Shown: positions 6,428 through 14,798, counted from the stretch's first letter. The stretch is DNA of 64,000 nucleotides from Cytophagaceae bacterium (GCA_027491315.1 JAIXWL010000017.1:1-64000), one strand, 5' to 3'. Translations and numbers: made by a program. The notes: generated from the letters alone by a model not told the origin.

Positions 6428-8275
6428 TTAGTTGAGCAAGTCCATGATTTCTTGAGCAGCTAAAGCTCTACTGATTTGTTCTCCATTTGGGGAGGAGTTG
6501 GGATTACTGCTAGCGAATAATTGTTCAACTAAGGCATTCATTTCCTCAGAACTCAATTTTTTTTGCTGGTAACGGATGGCAGACCTATTGGCCATGACTT
6601 GGGCTATTTTTTCATTACGGTGTTTACCTAAATCGCTAGCTTCATGTTTTACCTGTTCTAAAATCCCTTCGAGCAGGGATTGGCCGTCTTCCTCTCCTAA
6701 ACCTGCGGGTATCCCCTTTACCCAATATTTAGTCCCTTCTTCTAGTGCCAATTGAAAACCTAAATAGATGAGGTCTTCTTTGATTTCCTCTAATATTAAT
6801 TGGTCGGCAGGACTAATGTGTAATAATTTAGGGAAAAGTAATTGTTGAGATGCCCCATTTTTACGCTGCAAATGATCCATAAATTGGTCATATAGAATAC
6901 GTTGATAAGCCCTTTTTTGATCAATCAAAATGAGACCATTTGACCAGCTTAGGGCTAAGTATTTTTGTAAAATTTGGATTACCTGAAAATTTGTGGAATT
7001 AAATGCTGTATTTTCTCTTTGGTTGGCTCTACTCTGGAGAATAGTTTCAGAAGCGTTATTTGAATGTTCAAATAAGGCTGACTTTACCTGGGGAGCTTGT
7101 TGTTCAAATGCCTGAATATTATCTTGTAAACCCTCGTATAATTTTTTCCAGGCATCTTGTACATGTTTATGTGAATTACCCGTACTTGGGGAAAAAGCAC
7201 TTGTTTTGTTTGATGAGTTTAGATTTGAAGGAACATGAGGAATGTTGAAATTGACATTGGTATCAAAATCCAAGGAAGGAATTAGGTTATGTATGCTTAA
7301 CGTCTTTCTTACGGCAGCTTGAACAATGGCGTAAATCGACTTTTCGTCATCAAATTTGATCTCCGTTTTCGTTGGATGAACGTTGATATCAATGTGACTA
7401 GGATCGATGCTTAAAAACAAAACATAGAATGGAAATGCACCTTCTGGCAATAATCTTTCATAAGCACTCATCACCGCATGGTTGAGGTAGGCATTTTTAA
7501 TGAAGCGATCATTGACAAAGAAAAACTGTTCGCCCCGCGTCTTTTTGGCATGTTCTGGTTTTCCCACATAGCCTTTTATGCTGACATAGGAGGTGTCTTC
7601 CTCACAAGAGGCTAGTTGTTCTCGATAACCTTTTCCAAATAAATCGACAATTCGTTTACCGAGCTTTTCTGCGGGCAATTGATAGGTTTCTTGTTCATTT
7701 TGAACAAAGGAAAAGCGAATATTGGGATGAGCAAGGGCTACGTGTTGAAACTCATCAAGAATGTGGCGGATTTCCACAGGATTCGATTTGAGGAAATTTC
7801 TCCGTGCGGGGATATTATAGAATAAATTTTTAACCGTAATCGATGTGCCTACAGGATGCTGAATGCTTTCCTGAGTTTTTAGGCTAGAGGCCTCTATTCG
7901 AACTAAGGTCCCTAATTCGTCTTGTTCTCTTCTGGTTTTTAATTCAACCTGAGCCACTGATGCTATGGAAGCCATAGCTTCTCCTCGGAAGCCCATGGTT
8001 TTGATGCTGAATAAATCTTCAGCTTTTCTAATTTTGGAAGTCGCATGTCTTTCGAAGCACATTCGAGCATCTGTTTCTGACATACCTGTTCCATCATCGA
8101 TGACCTGAATGACACCTTTGCCTGCATCTTTGATGATGAGTTGGATATAAGTTGCCTGGGCGTCAATGGCATTTTCCATGAGCTCTTTTACCACAGAAGC
8201 GGGTCTTTGTACTACTTCTCCGGCAGCAATTTGGTTTGCTATGGCATCGGGAAGTAATTGTATCAAATCACGCAT
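6428..8275 (-). CDS. mutL: DNA mismatch repair protein MutL
   Basis: MutL couples MutS mismatch recognition to downstream repair. The GHKL ATPase motifs are intact: ELMENAIDA (about residue 31), DDGTGMS (60), TMGFRGEAM, and GEQFFFVNDRFIKN; FYNIPARRNFL and DINVHPTKTEI also match. The C-terminal dimerisation domain is present, but where nuclease-type MutLs have DQHA-x2-E-x4-E this one reads DQKRAYQRILYD (about residue 450), and the downstream Cys/His metal motifs are replaced by ANRSAI and SPNGEQI. Endonuclease activity is therefore doubtful. Length 615 is typical. It lies downstream of the rplL terminator on the same strand, where rpoB is usually found. Confidence 0.95.
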   Translation of the reverse strand: MRDLIQLLPDAIANQIAAGEVVQRPASVVKELMENAIDAQATYIQLIIKDAGKGVIQVIDDGTGMSETDARMCFERHATSKIRKAEDLFSIKTMGFRGEAMASIASVAQVELKTRREQDELGTLVRIEASSLKTQESIQHPVGTSITVKNLFYNIPARRNFLKSNPVEIRHILDEFQHVALAHPNIRFSFVQNEQETYQLPAEKLGKRIVDLFGKGYREQLASCEEDTSYVSIKGYVGKPEHAKKTRGEQFFFVNDRFIKNAYLNHAVMSAYERLLPEGAFPFYVLFLSIDPSHIDINVHPTKTEIKFDDEKSIYAIVQAAVRKTLSIHNLIPSLDFDTNVNFNIPHVPSNLNSSNKTSAFSPSTGNSHKHVQDAWKKLYEGLQDNIQAFEQQAPQVKSALFEHSNNASETILQSRANQRENTAFNSTNFQVIQILQKYLALSWSNGLILIDQKRAYQRILYDQFMDHLQRKNGASQQLLFPKLLHISPADQLILEEIKEDLIYLGFQLALEEGTKYWVKGIPAGLGEEDGQSLLEGILEQVKHEASDLGKHRNEKIAQVMANRSAIRYQQKKLSSEEMNALVEQLFASSNPNSSPNGEQISRALAAQEIMDLLN

Positions 8276-8318
8276 GAGTTAATGTTTTGGTAAAAGGCAA
8301 TTAGAATTCAAATAAAGC

Positions 8319-8351
8319 AAAAAAAAGGGAATGTTGCCATCCCCTTTTTTT
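8319..8351 (-). terminator. intrinsic terminator after rplL (near-symmetrical)
   Basis: A stem made of an A-tract plus GGG pairs with CCC plus a T-tract around a GC-containing loop; either strand ends in at least seven T residues. On the minus strand it closes the rplK-rplL unit 19 bp past the rplL stop codon and separates it from mutL. Confidence 0.8.
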
Positions 8352-8369
8352 ATAAAATCAGTGTGTGAA

Positions 8370-8756
8370 TTATTTCAATTCAACTTCAGCACCAGCTTCT
8401 TCTAAAGATTTTTTCAAACCTTCAGCTTCGTCTTTAGATACACCTTCTTTAACAGCTTTCGGTGCAGCATCAACTACATCTTTAGCTTCTTTCAAACCTA
8501 AACCAGTTAAGTCTTTCACTAATTTAACGATAGCTAATTTGTTAGGACCAGCAGCTTTCAAGATCACATCGAAAGATGTTTTCTCAGCAGGAGCATCAGC
8601 ACCGTCACCAGCACCAGCAGCAGGACCTGCAACTACAACAGCACCAGCAGCAGCTGGCTCAATACCGTACTCATCCTTAAGGATAGCAGCTAATTCATTT
8701 ACTTCTTTTACAGTTAAGTTCACTAATTGTTCAGCGAACGCTTTTAAATCTGCCAT
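8370..8756 (-). CDS. rplL: 50S ribosomal protein L7/L12
   Basis: L7/L12 forms the flexible stalk that recruits translation factors. The N-terminal dimerisation helix ([23 protein letters not shown]), the Ala/Gly-rich hinge ([20 protein letters not shown], about residues 35-54), and the C-terminal domain with [20 protein letters not shown] and [17 protein letters not shown] are all present. The 128-residue length is usual. It is the last gene of the rplK-rplA-rplJ-rplL unit and is followed by a terminator rather than rpoB. The long plus-strand open frame across it is a composition artefact. Confidence 0.98.
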   Translation of the reverse strand: MADLKAFAEQLVNLTVKEVNELAAILKDEYGIEPAAAGAVVVAGPAAGAGDGADAPAEKTSFDVILKAAGPNKLAIVKLVKDLTGLGLKEAKDVVDAAPKAVKEGVSKDEAEGLKKSLEEAGAEVELK

Positions 8757-8823
8757 TTTTTGAAAATTTAATTGTTAAGAATTAATTATTTTGTGGGTCT
8801 TATGACCCGGTTAAATCTGGTAA

Positions 8824-9357
8824 TTATTCAGGACGCTCTCCTAAAGTCTTTACGATACCAGCTAATTTCTTCTCGCCGCTTGTAAGAGCAGAGATAACGT
8901 TTTTAGCAGGCGATTGTAATAGGCCAATAACCTCTCCAATCATCTCGTTTTTCGACTTGATATTCTCAAGTGCTGTTAATTGGTCTTCACCAATATATAA
9001 ACCACCTTCAATAGAAGCGCCTTTGAATGCAATTTTATCCTTTCCTGCTTCTTTGCGGAAGTCTTTGATCAATTTAGCTGGAACTTTAGCATTTTCTGGG
9101 GAGAAAATGATTCCAGACATACCTTTCAATACACCTTCGTTGAATGCAGAATAGTCATTTCCCGTTTTCTCTAATGCTTTTGCAATCAAAGTGTTTTTGA
9201 ATACTTTGTATTCTAAACCTCTTGAAAAACACATTCTACGGAATTCTGTAGCTTGAGCTACTGTTAAACCGGCTGTACTTGCAATGTAGAAGTACGGAGT
9301 TACCGCGAACTTTTCGCTTAACTCATCAATAATCTGATTTTTTTCTTCTCTTGTCAT
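8824..9357 (-). CDS. rplJ: 50S ribosomal protein L10
   Basis: L10 anchors the L7/L12 dimers to the ribosomal stalk base. The N-terminal KNQIIDELSEKF and the RNA-binding segment FRRMCFSRGLEYKVFKNTLIAKAL match L10, and the C-terminal helix (SGEKKLAGIVKTLGE) is the L12-binding tail. At 177 residues it is normal. It begins only 2 bp after the rplA stop codon, leaving no room for a separate L10-binding mRNA leader between the two genes, so any autoregulation would have to act elsewhere. Confidence 0.97.
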   Translation of the reverse strand: MTREEKNQIIDELSEKFAVTPYFYIASTAGLTVAQATEFRRMCFSRGLEYKVFKNTLIAKALEKTGNDYSAFNEGVLKGMSGIIFSPENAKVPAKLIKDFRKEAGKDKIAFKGASIEGGLYIGEDQLTALENIKSKNEMIGEVIGLLQSPAKNVISALTSGEKKLAGIVKTLGERPE

Positions 9358-9359
9358 GA

Positions 9360-10058
9360 TTACAATCCAGTTACTGTCGCCTTATCAATAACAATGCCCG
9401 GAGACATAGTAGAAGATATATTGATCGATTTAACATATGTACCTTTTGCAGAAGATGGCTTCAATTTGATCAACGTATTAATCACTTCTTGCGCATTTTC
9501 AGCAATTTTGCTTGCATCAAATGAAACCTTACCAATAGAGGTATGGATGATACCAGTTTTATCAACTTTAAAGTCAATTTTACCAGCTTTCACTTCATTT
9601 ACTGCTTTTCCTACTTCCAAAGTTACTGTACCAGACTTTGGATTAGGCATAAGTCCACGTGGACCTAACACACGACCCAAGCGACCTAATTTGGCCATAA
9701 CCGTAGGCATTGTGATGATTACATCGATATCGGTCCAGCCTCCTTCGATTTTTGAAATATAATCATCTAATCCTACATGGTCAGCGCCGGCTGCTTTTGC
9801 TTCCTCGACTTTATCAGGAGTACATAATACGAGAACTCGTACGTCTTTTCCTGTTCCATGAGGTAGGGCAACCACACCACGAACCATTTGGTCGGCTTTG
9901 CGGGGATCTACTCCTAAGCGAACATCAATGTCCACAGAGGCGTCGAATTTTGTATAGGAAATTTCCTTCAAAATTTCAGCCGCTTTGCTAAGAGAATACT
10001 CTAACGTCGCGTCATATTTTGAAAGGGCTTCCTTTTTTTTCTTCGTAAGTTTTGCCAT
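9360..10058 (-). CDS. rplA: 50S ribosomal protein L1
   Basis: L1 binds 23S rRNA at the mobile L1 stalk and helps release E-site tRNA. Signatures include [24 protein letters not shown] near residue 40, the central [18 protein letters not shown] and the C-terminal [13 protein letters not shown]. The 232-residue length is standard. It follows rplK after 38 bp and is tightly coupled to rplJ. In many bacteria L1 represses its own operon through the rplK leader; whether the leader upstream of rplK here does this is unknown. Confidence 0.98.
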   Translation of the reverse strand: MAKLTKKKKEALSKYDATLEYSLSKAAEILKEISYTKFDASVDIDVRLGVDPRKADQMVRGVVALPHGTGKDVRVLVLCTPDKVEEAKAAGADHVGLDDYISKIEGGWTDIDVIITMPTVMAKLGRLGRVLGPRGLMPNPKSGTVTLEVGKAVNEVKAGKIDFKVDKTGIIHTSIGKVSFDASKIAENAQEVINTLIKLKPSSAKGTYVKSINISSTMSPGIVIDKATVTGL

Positions 10059-10096
10059 TACCTTTTTATTAAAATGTTAAATCCTGATTATTAAAA

Positions 10097-10534
10097 TCAG
10101 AACGGTTTCTCTCCAGAAACAGTAATACCCATTGATCGGGCCGTTCCAGCAATCATACTCATTGCTGCTTCAATTGTAAAACAGTTTAAATCTGGCATCT
10201 TAGTCTCAGCGATTACTCGCACTTGATCCCAAGAAACTGATCCAACTTTTTTCAAGTTTGGCTGAGCCGAACCTGATTTCACCTTAGCTGCTTCTAATAA
10301 TAAAATAGGTGCAGGAGGAGTTTTTACAACAAAATCAAACGATTTATCTGCGTAATAAGTAATAAGGACCGGCAATACTACGCCGTTTTTATCTTGAGTT
10401 CTCGCATTGAACTGCTTACAGAACTCCATGATATTTAATCCTTTCGAACCTAATGCAGGACCGATGGGCGGTGAAGGATTGGCTTGGCCACCTTTGCATT
10501 GAAGCTTAACGTAACCAGCTATTTCTTTTGCCAT
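10097..10534 (-). CDS. rplK: 50S ribosomal protein L11
   Basis: L11 forms the GTPase-associated centre with 23S rRNA. The N-terminal domain has [20 protein letters not shown] (about residues 9-28) with the flexible Pro-rich loop, followed by [15 protein letters not shown], and the RNA-binding C-terminal domain has [12 protein letters not shown]. The length of 145 residues is normal. It is the first full gene after a dedicated promoter at 10700-10730 and a 160-nt leader containing a 32-codon ORF, instead of following nusG directly. Confidence 0.98.
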   Translation of the reverse strand: MAKEIAGYVKLQCKGGQANPSPPIGPALGSKGLNIMEFCKQFNARTQDKNGVVLPVLITYYADKSFDFVVKTPPAPILLLEAAKVKSGSAQPNLKKVGSVSWDQVRVIAETKMPDLNCFTIEAAMSMIAGTARSMGITVSGEKPF

Positions 10535-10558
10535 ATTAAAACATCGTTTTTAAGTGAA

Positions 10559-10657
10559 TTATTGAGGTTTATCTGCCAATAAGGGTGGAAGCTTCCTTAT
10601 CTGATGCACCTCGTTTTGATCTTCCAGCGTAACAAACTTTCCAATCCATTCATTCAT
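10559..10657 (-). CDS. candidate leader peptide (32 aa) upstream of rplK
   Basis: Between the rplK promoter and rplK lies an uninterrupted ATG-to-TAA frame of 32 codons beginning MNEWIGKFVTLEDQ and ending LPPLLADKPQ. It stops 24 bp before the rplK start codon. The frame is closed upstream by a TAA, so it is not the end of a larger gene in this sequence. No known protein is recognised. It might be a regulatory uORF, a small protein, or chance; AT-rich DNA makes a 32-codon frame unusual but not exceptional. No coding conservation test was possible. Confidence 0.35.
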   Translation of the reverse strand: MNEWIGKFVTLEDQNEVHQIRKLPPLLADKPQ

Positions 10658-10699
10658 TTGATAATCAAACAAATAGAATGCCGCTTTTTAAACGGACTG

Positions 10700-10730
10700 C
10701 AAAATTAGGAGATTTATTTGATATACCAAA
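10700..10730 (-). promoter_or_regulatory. promoter of the rplK-rplA-rplJ-rplL unit
   Basis: On the minus strand TTTG (10730-10727), 19 bases, then TAATTTTG (10707-10700) matches the Bacteroidota -33/-7 consensus exactly. Transcription should start near 10694, giving a leader of about 160 nt before rplK. Confidence 0.75.
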
Positions 10731-11237
10731 GCTAATTGTCAATAAATCAATTTAATATTTAAATCCATGGTTCCATTGATTGGGGAGAGCTTGTCGATTT
10801 ATATATCAATAACGGATTTTCCAGCAAAGGCTAGGTGAGAAATGGATGAGTCACTATCTCCATTATTTTTGATCTAAAATTGGGTCCTAAAACAATAGAC
10901 ATTCGAAATGAGGAAATTAAAATTTAATTTAGGGCTAGGGTAGTTAAAAGGTGGTGTTATTAATCTTTTGAGTAAATATCAAAAAAATAGGGACAGTCCT
11001 CCTCTTGTAAATCTATCAAATATTGAAAATGCTATTAGTTGTTTGAAATTCTATTTCGATCAAATTCCAGAGGCCTATTAAAATTTGTCATTTGATAGAT
11101 TTATTACTTTGAAAAATTTCAGTTCGAGTATTTTTAATGTAAAAACGCTGGGCAGAATCCGAACTCTTATGATGGAGAAAGTTACCTCGAGTAAGTATTT
11201 TTACTCGATAATGGAAACAGTAAATTAATGTTAAAAT
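10731..11237. other. non-coding gap between nusG and the rplK promoter
   Basis: I see no gene in this stretch; all frames are broken. It contains a perfect 14-bp inverted repeat, TAAATCTATCAAAT (11008-11021) and its complement (11090-11103), 68 bp apart, and a small hairpin TCGAGTAA/TTACTCGA near 11188-11209. Base composition is more AT-rich than the flanking genes. It may be remnant DNA that separated nusG from rplK. Confidence 0.5.
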
Positions 11238-11269
11238 AATAAACCCCAACCTGATGGCCGAGGTTTATT
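11238..11269 (-). terminator. probable terminator after nusG
   Basis: AATAAACC and GGTTTATT form an 8-bp stem with an inner GGCC/CC-GG pairing, beginning 21 bp after the nusG stop codon. The T-tract on the minus strand is weak (TATTTTAA), so termination may be partial. Confidence 0.5.
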
Positions 11270-11289
11270 GAATTATATAAAATAAGGTC

Positions 11290-11886
11290 TTATTTTTCTA
11301 CCTGAGAATAATTTAATTCTAAAGGAGTATTTCTGCCGAAAATCTTCACCATTACAGATAATTTCTTGCTGTTTTCGTGAATCTCCTCAACAGTACCTTC
11401 AAATGTAGCAAATGGTCCGTCAATAACTCGTACTGTTTCACCTTTGATAAAGGATACAGAAGCAAAATCTTCTACAGCTGCAGATTCATCTACTTTACCT
11501 AAAATACGATTAACTTCGGATTGACTCAATGGCATTGGTTTTTTAACAACCACTTTTACCTTTTTAGTTTTTCCTCCTTCAATTTTTGTTTCCTCTACTT
11601 CTTCATTCATGGTTTGAAGGAAACCAATAACACCTGGTGTAGAAGTTAAGATGTGACTCACCTCTCCCGCCAAATCCGCTTCAATCATGATATAGCCAGG
11701 AAATAGATTTTTCTCACGAATAACCTTTTTCCCTTTTCTGATTTCATAGATTTTTTCAGTGGGAATCAATATTTGAGGAACTGCATCTGCCACGCCTTGA
11801 CGTGCGATTTCGTTCTCCATATACGTTTTTACTTTTTTCTCTTGTCCTGAAATTGCTCTCAAAACATACCATTTAGTCTCTGCCAT
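11290..11886 (-). CDS. nusG: transcription termination/antitermination factor NusG
   Basis: NusG binds RNA polymerase and links it to ribosomes or Rho. The NGN domain starts WYVLRAISGQEKKVKTYME and includes LFPGYIMIEADL; the C-terminal KOW domain has GETVRVIDGPFATFEGTVEEI. The roughly 20-residue insertion between them (EEVEETKIEGGKTKKVKVVV) is common in Bacteroidota NusG. At 198 residues it is typical for the phylum. It follows secE after 35 bp in the tRNA-Trp-secE-nusG unit and is followed by a probable terminator. Confidence 0.97.
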   Translation of the reverse strand: MAETKWYVLRAISGQEKKVKTYMENEIARQGVADAVPQILIPTEKIYEIRKGKKVIREKNLFPGYIMIEADLAGEVSHILTSTPGVIGFLQTMNEEVEETKIEGGKTKKVKVVVKKPMPLSQSEVNRILGKVDESAAVEDFASVSFIKGETVRVIDGPFATFEGTVEEIHENSKKLSVMVKIFGRNTPLELNYSQVEK

Positions 11887-11921
11887 GGCTATTTTCGTGT
11901 TAAGGATCGGGTTAAGCCCTG

Positions 11922-12113
11922 TTAAAATGAACTATAAAATAAATCCAATCCAGATTTGAATGCCAAATCAACTAATCCTACCAAGATGGCAAAAATTAGA
12001 GAGGCCACTAAAACCAATATAGAACTTGATTGCAGTTCAGAAAATTTAGGCCAAGTAACGTGTTCTGTTACTTCTACCCAAGATTCCTTAATTAATGATG
12101 TAAAGTTGCTCAT
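11922..12113 (-). CDS. secE: preprotein translocase subunit SecE
   Basis: SecE is the small essential clamp of the SecYEG channel. This 63-residue form has the amphipathic start (SLIKESWVEVTEHVTWPKFSEL, with the WPKFSEL motif contacting SecY) and one C-terminal membrane helix (SSILVLVASLIFAILVGLVDLAF). It lies 35 bp downstream of tRNA-Trp and directly upstream of nusG, the usual neighbourhood. Confidence 0.95.
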   Translation of the reverse strand: MSNFTSLIKESWVEVTEHVTWPKFSELQSSSILVLVASLIFAILVGLVDLAFKSGLDLFYSSF

Positions 12114-12148
12114 ATTTTCACCGATTATTCGGCTTTAAAATTATTACA

Positions 12149-12222
12149 TGGCACGGGCACAAGGATTCGAACCCTGACCAAAGGTTTTGGAGACCTGCAT
12201 ACTACCATTATACTATGCCCGT
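12149..12222 (-). tRNA. trnW: tRNA-Trp (CCA anticodon)
   Basis: The minus strand folds as a cloverleaf with acceptor ACGGGCA/TGCCCGT, anticodon loop TCTCCAAA giving CCA, and T-arm GGTTCGAATCC. The 3' CCA is encoded. It is the first gene of the secE-nusG unit. Confidence 0.95.
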
Positions 12223-12231
12223 AGAGGACTG

Positions 12232-12262
12232 CAAATTTAGGCAAATTTTCCTAATTCGCAAA
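12232..12262 (-). promoter_or_regulatory. promoter of tRNA-Trp-secE-nusG
   Basis: TTTG (12262-12259), 19 bases, TAAATTTG (12239-12232) on the minus strand, just upstream of tRNA-Trp. It makes this unit independent of tuf and of the NIPSNAP gene. Confidence 0.7.
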
Positions 12263-12283
12263 CCTCAGTTTAATTATAAGTTA

Positions 12284-13030
12284 TTACCATTGCGAATATG
12301 AGGTAGGTTCTAAGAAACGGCGAACGGTTCTTGAGTGACTATTGGCATATTTTGGGTCATTCGAAATGCGTTTCCATTCTGGATCGGATGAAAATTTAGC
12401 CCAATTTTTATCACGCTCTGCCATGTTTTCAAAGCTTACCATATAACTTAAGCATGGTGTATTTTCTCCTGCTAACACTTCGCCAAAGAATACGCGATGT
12501 AAACCTACATTTTCAAATACCTGTAGTTCGGCGTCGTCAAACATGGCTATTTTTCTACGTAAAGCATCTTCATTATAGGATTCATAGGTTCTCCATTCGT
12601 AAATTCTACCTTCATTTTTGGTTGGTAAGGTTAAGGCTGGGTGACCCTTAAAGCCTTTGGCCAAATAAGTTGATATTTTTTCAAATAATGGTTTATCCAA
12701 TCCAACCATGTCAAAGTAGGTTTTGCTGGCTTGCAAATAAGCTTCATCCTTCTCCAAGGCTACTTTATAACCAGCGTATGATTCTAAGGAAGAAAAAGGA
12801 ATTGTAACGACCAATATTGCCGGTTCTGGTTTCCCTAAATCTTTAAATACACCCACTTTAGAAACACCATATTTATTTAATGCCGGAATCAAGGCATTCG
12901 AAATGTATTTTTCAACAACACCCAAATTACCTCTGAATTTCATTTGGTAGGTTCTTATTTCATAGTATTCTTGGCTGATAGCTAGATGACTTAATAAGAT
13001 TAGTGATAATAATGTAAGGATCTTTTTCAT
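12284..13030 (-). CDS. secreted NIPSNAP family protein
   Basis: Starting at the ATG at 13030 the product has a clear signal peptide (MKKILTLLSLILLSHLAIS-Q) followed by two ferredoxin-like NIPSNAP repeats: YYEIRTYQMK near the mature N-terminus and GRIYEWRTYESYNED in the second half, each followed by a GVSKVGVF/VGLHRVFF strand. The family's biochemical role is unclear. An upstream start at 13072 would put 14 residues before the signal peptide and is less likely. The gene is inserted between tuf and tRNA-Trp, positions that are normally adjacent, with a 15-bp palindrome upstream. Confidence 0.85.
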   Translation of the reverse strand: MKKILTLLSLILLSHLAISQEYYEIRTYQMKFRGNLGVVEKYISNALIPALNKYGVSKVGVFKDLGKPEPAILVVTIPFSSLESYAGYKVALEKDEAYLQASKTYFDMVGLDKPLFEKISTYLAKGFKGHPALTLPTKNEGRIYEWRTYESYNEDALRRKIAMFDDAELQVFENVGLHRVFFGEVLAGENTPCLSYMVSFENMAERDKNWAKFSSDPEWKRISNDPKYANSHSRTVRRFLEPTSYSQW

Positions 13031-13061
13031 AGAATAATTTATTATAAGGTTCATTCGTTTG

Positions 13062-13094
13062 AGATTTGTCAACTTTCAAAAAGTTGACAAATCT
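13062..13094. repeat. perfect 15-bp palindromic hairpin
   Basis: AGATTTGTCAACTTT and its exact complement are separated by CAA. No T-tract follows on either strand, so it is not a simple terminator. Its size and form match the other dispersed palindromes in the window (41837, 55173). Confidence 0.85.
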
Positions 13095-13118
13095 AAGAGA
13101 AATTCTATATTTTAGGCA

Positions 13119-13149
13119 AAAAAAAAGAGCGGGATAAACCGCTCTTTTT
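13119..13149 (-). terminator. intrinsic terminator after tuf
   Basis: AAAAAGAGCGG pairs with CCGCTCTTTTT around a 6-base loop, with a long T-tract on the minus strand, 18 bp past the tuf stop codon. Confidence 0.9.
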
Positions 13150-13166
13150 CTATATCTAATAAAATA

Positions 13167-14354
13167 TTAGTCTAAGATTTCAGTTACCTGACCAGCACCT
13201 ACTGTACGACCTCCTTCACGAATCGCGAAACGAAGACCTTTGTCCATAGCTACAGGGTTCAATAATGTAACTTCAATTGTCAAGTTATCACCTGGCATAC
13301 ACATCTCCACACCAGCTGGCAACATGATTTCTCCTGTTACGTCTGTTGTACGGAAATAGAACTGTGGACGATACTTGTTAAAGAATGGAGTGTGACGACC
13401 ACCTTCCTCTTTTGACAAGATATAAACCTCAGCTTTGAATTTAGTGTGAGGCTTCACTGAACCTGGCTTACAGATAACCATACCACGACGGATATCAGTT
13501 TTCTCAATACCACGCAACAATAAACCTACGTTATCTCCAGCTTCTCCACGATCCAAAATCTTACGGAACATCTCAACACCAGTTACAACTGATTTTAAGT
13601 TTTCAGCTCCCATACCTAAGATATCTACACCTTCACCTGAGTTGATAACACCTGTCTCGATACGACCTGTTGCTACAGTACCACGACCTGTGATCGAGAA
13701 TACGTCTTCAACTGGCATCAAGAATGGCTTATCTACGTCACGCTTAGGAAGTGGAATCCAGCTATCTACTGCATCCATTAATGCGTCAATAGTTGCAACC
13801 CACTTAGCATCTCCATTCAAACCACCCAAAGCAGAACCTTGGATTACTGGAATGTTATCGCCATCGAATTCATAGAATGAAAGAAGCTCGCGAATCTCCA
13901 TTTCTACTAATTCTAATAATTCTGGATCATCCACCATATCCACTTTGTTCATGAAAACAACCAATTGAGGTACACCAACTTGGCGTGCCAACAAGATGTG
14001 CTCACGAGTTTGTGGCATTGGTCCGTCAGTAGCAGCTACTACTAGGATAGCACCGTCCATTTGGGCAGCACCTGTAACCATGTTTTTCACGTAGTCAGCG
14101 TGACCTGGACAGTCAACGTGAGCATAGTGACGGTTAGCTGTTGAATACTCAACGTGAGCAGTGTTGATTGTGATACCACGCTCTTTCTCTTCTGGAGCAG
14201 AGTCAATGGAAGAGAAATCTTTCTTCTCAGCTAGACCTTTTTCAGAAAGAACTTTTGTGATAGCAGCAGTCAAGGTAGTTTTACCGTGGTCAACGTGGCC
14301 AATAGTACCAATGTTTACGTGGGGTTTACTTCGGTCAAAATTCTCTTTTGCCAT
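13167..14354 (-). CDS. tuf: elongation factor Tu
   Basis: EF-Tu carries aminoacyl-tRNA to the ribosome as a GTPase. G-motifs are visible: [10 protein letters not shown] (P-loop, about residues 19-28), the switch [23 protein letters not shown], and NKVDMV. Domains 2 and 3 follow, with [13 protein letters not shown] and the C-terminal [14 protein letters not shown]. Length 395 is standard. It follows the tRNA-Tyr/Gly/Thr cluster without an obvious separate promoter, so the tRNAs and tuf are probably processed from one transcript, as in the E. coli tufB operon. Confidence 0.99.
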   Translation of the reverse strand: MAKENFDRSKPHVNIGTIGHVDHGKTTLTAAITKVLSEKGLAEKKDFSSIDSAPEEKERGITINTAHVEYSTANRHYAHVDCPGHADYVKNMVTGAAQMDGAILVVAATDGPMPQTREHILLARQVGVPQLVVFMNKVDMVDDPELLELVEMEIRELLSFYEFDGDNIPVIQGSALGGLNGDAKWVATIDALMDAVDSWIPLPKRDVDKPFLMPVEDVFSITGRGTVATGRIETGVINSGEGVDILGMGAENLKSVVTGVEMFRKILDRGEAGDNVGLLLRGIEKTDIRRGMVICKPGSVKPHTKFKAEVYILSKEEGGRHTPFFNKYRPQFYFRTTDVTGEIMLPAGVEMCMPGDNLTIEVTLLNPVAMDKGLRFAIREGGRTVGAGQVTEILD

Positions 14355-14438
14355 GATTATTTAGTTCTTAATTTAGTTATAAAAAGTTTCAAAATGTGCT
14401 AATCGAAGCTACTCTTGCGAGTAATTTTGGTATTTTAG

Positions 14439-14510
<72 letters not shown>

Positions 14511-14596
14511 CTTTACCCTAGGGCCAATAGTAGGTCTTCTGGGCCCTACCAATGTAAAAATCGCCTATGAGTTTCCTCACAGTACGATGTTTATTG

Positions 14597-14669
14597 AGCG
14601 GGAGACGGGGCTCGAACCCGCCACCTATAGCTTGGAAGGCTATCGCTCTACCAAATGAGCTACTCCCGC
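14597..14669 (-). tRNA. trnG: tRNA-Gly (TCC anticodon)
   Basis: Acceptor GCGGGAG/CTCCCGC, anticodon arm ATAGC-CTTCCAA-GCTAT giving TCC, T-arm GGGTTCGAGCCC. CCA is not encoded. Confidence 0.95.
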
Positions 14670-14712
14670 TGATACTTTCAACACAAAAATTTGGTACTTT
14701 TCTGTGTGCGAA

Positions 14713-14798
14713 TGGTGGGGACAGATGGATTCGAACCACCGTAGGCATTCGCCAGCAGATTTACAGTCTGCCCCATTTGGCCGCTCTGGTATATCCCC
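14713..14798 (-). tRNA. trnY: tRNA-Tyr (GTA anticodon)
   Basis: Class II tRNA with a long variable arm; acceptor GGGGATA/TGTCCCC, anticodon loop CTGTAAA giving GTA, T-arm GGTTCGAATCC. CCA is encoded. First member of the tRNA-tuf transcript. Confidence 0.95.

Noticed and set aside
8365-8763. 132-codon frame antisense to rplL
   Set aside because: A composition shadow of the Ala-rich L7/L12 gene; the opposite strand is certain to be coding.
9394-9762. 122-codon frame antisense to rplA
   Set aside because: Fully inside rplA, with no start context or recognisable family.
10731-11237. A hidden gene in the nusG-rplK gap
   Set aside because: All six frames are interrupted at short intervals; only tiny frames (about 11 codons) begin with ATG.
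12284-13072. Longer start for the NIPSNAP gene
   Set aside because: The signal peptide begins at the ATG at 13030; the 14 residues before it would mask it and overlap the palindrome region.
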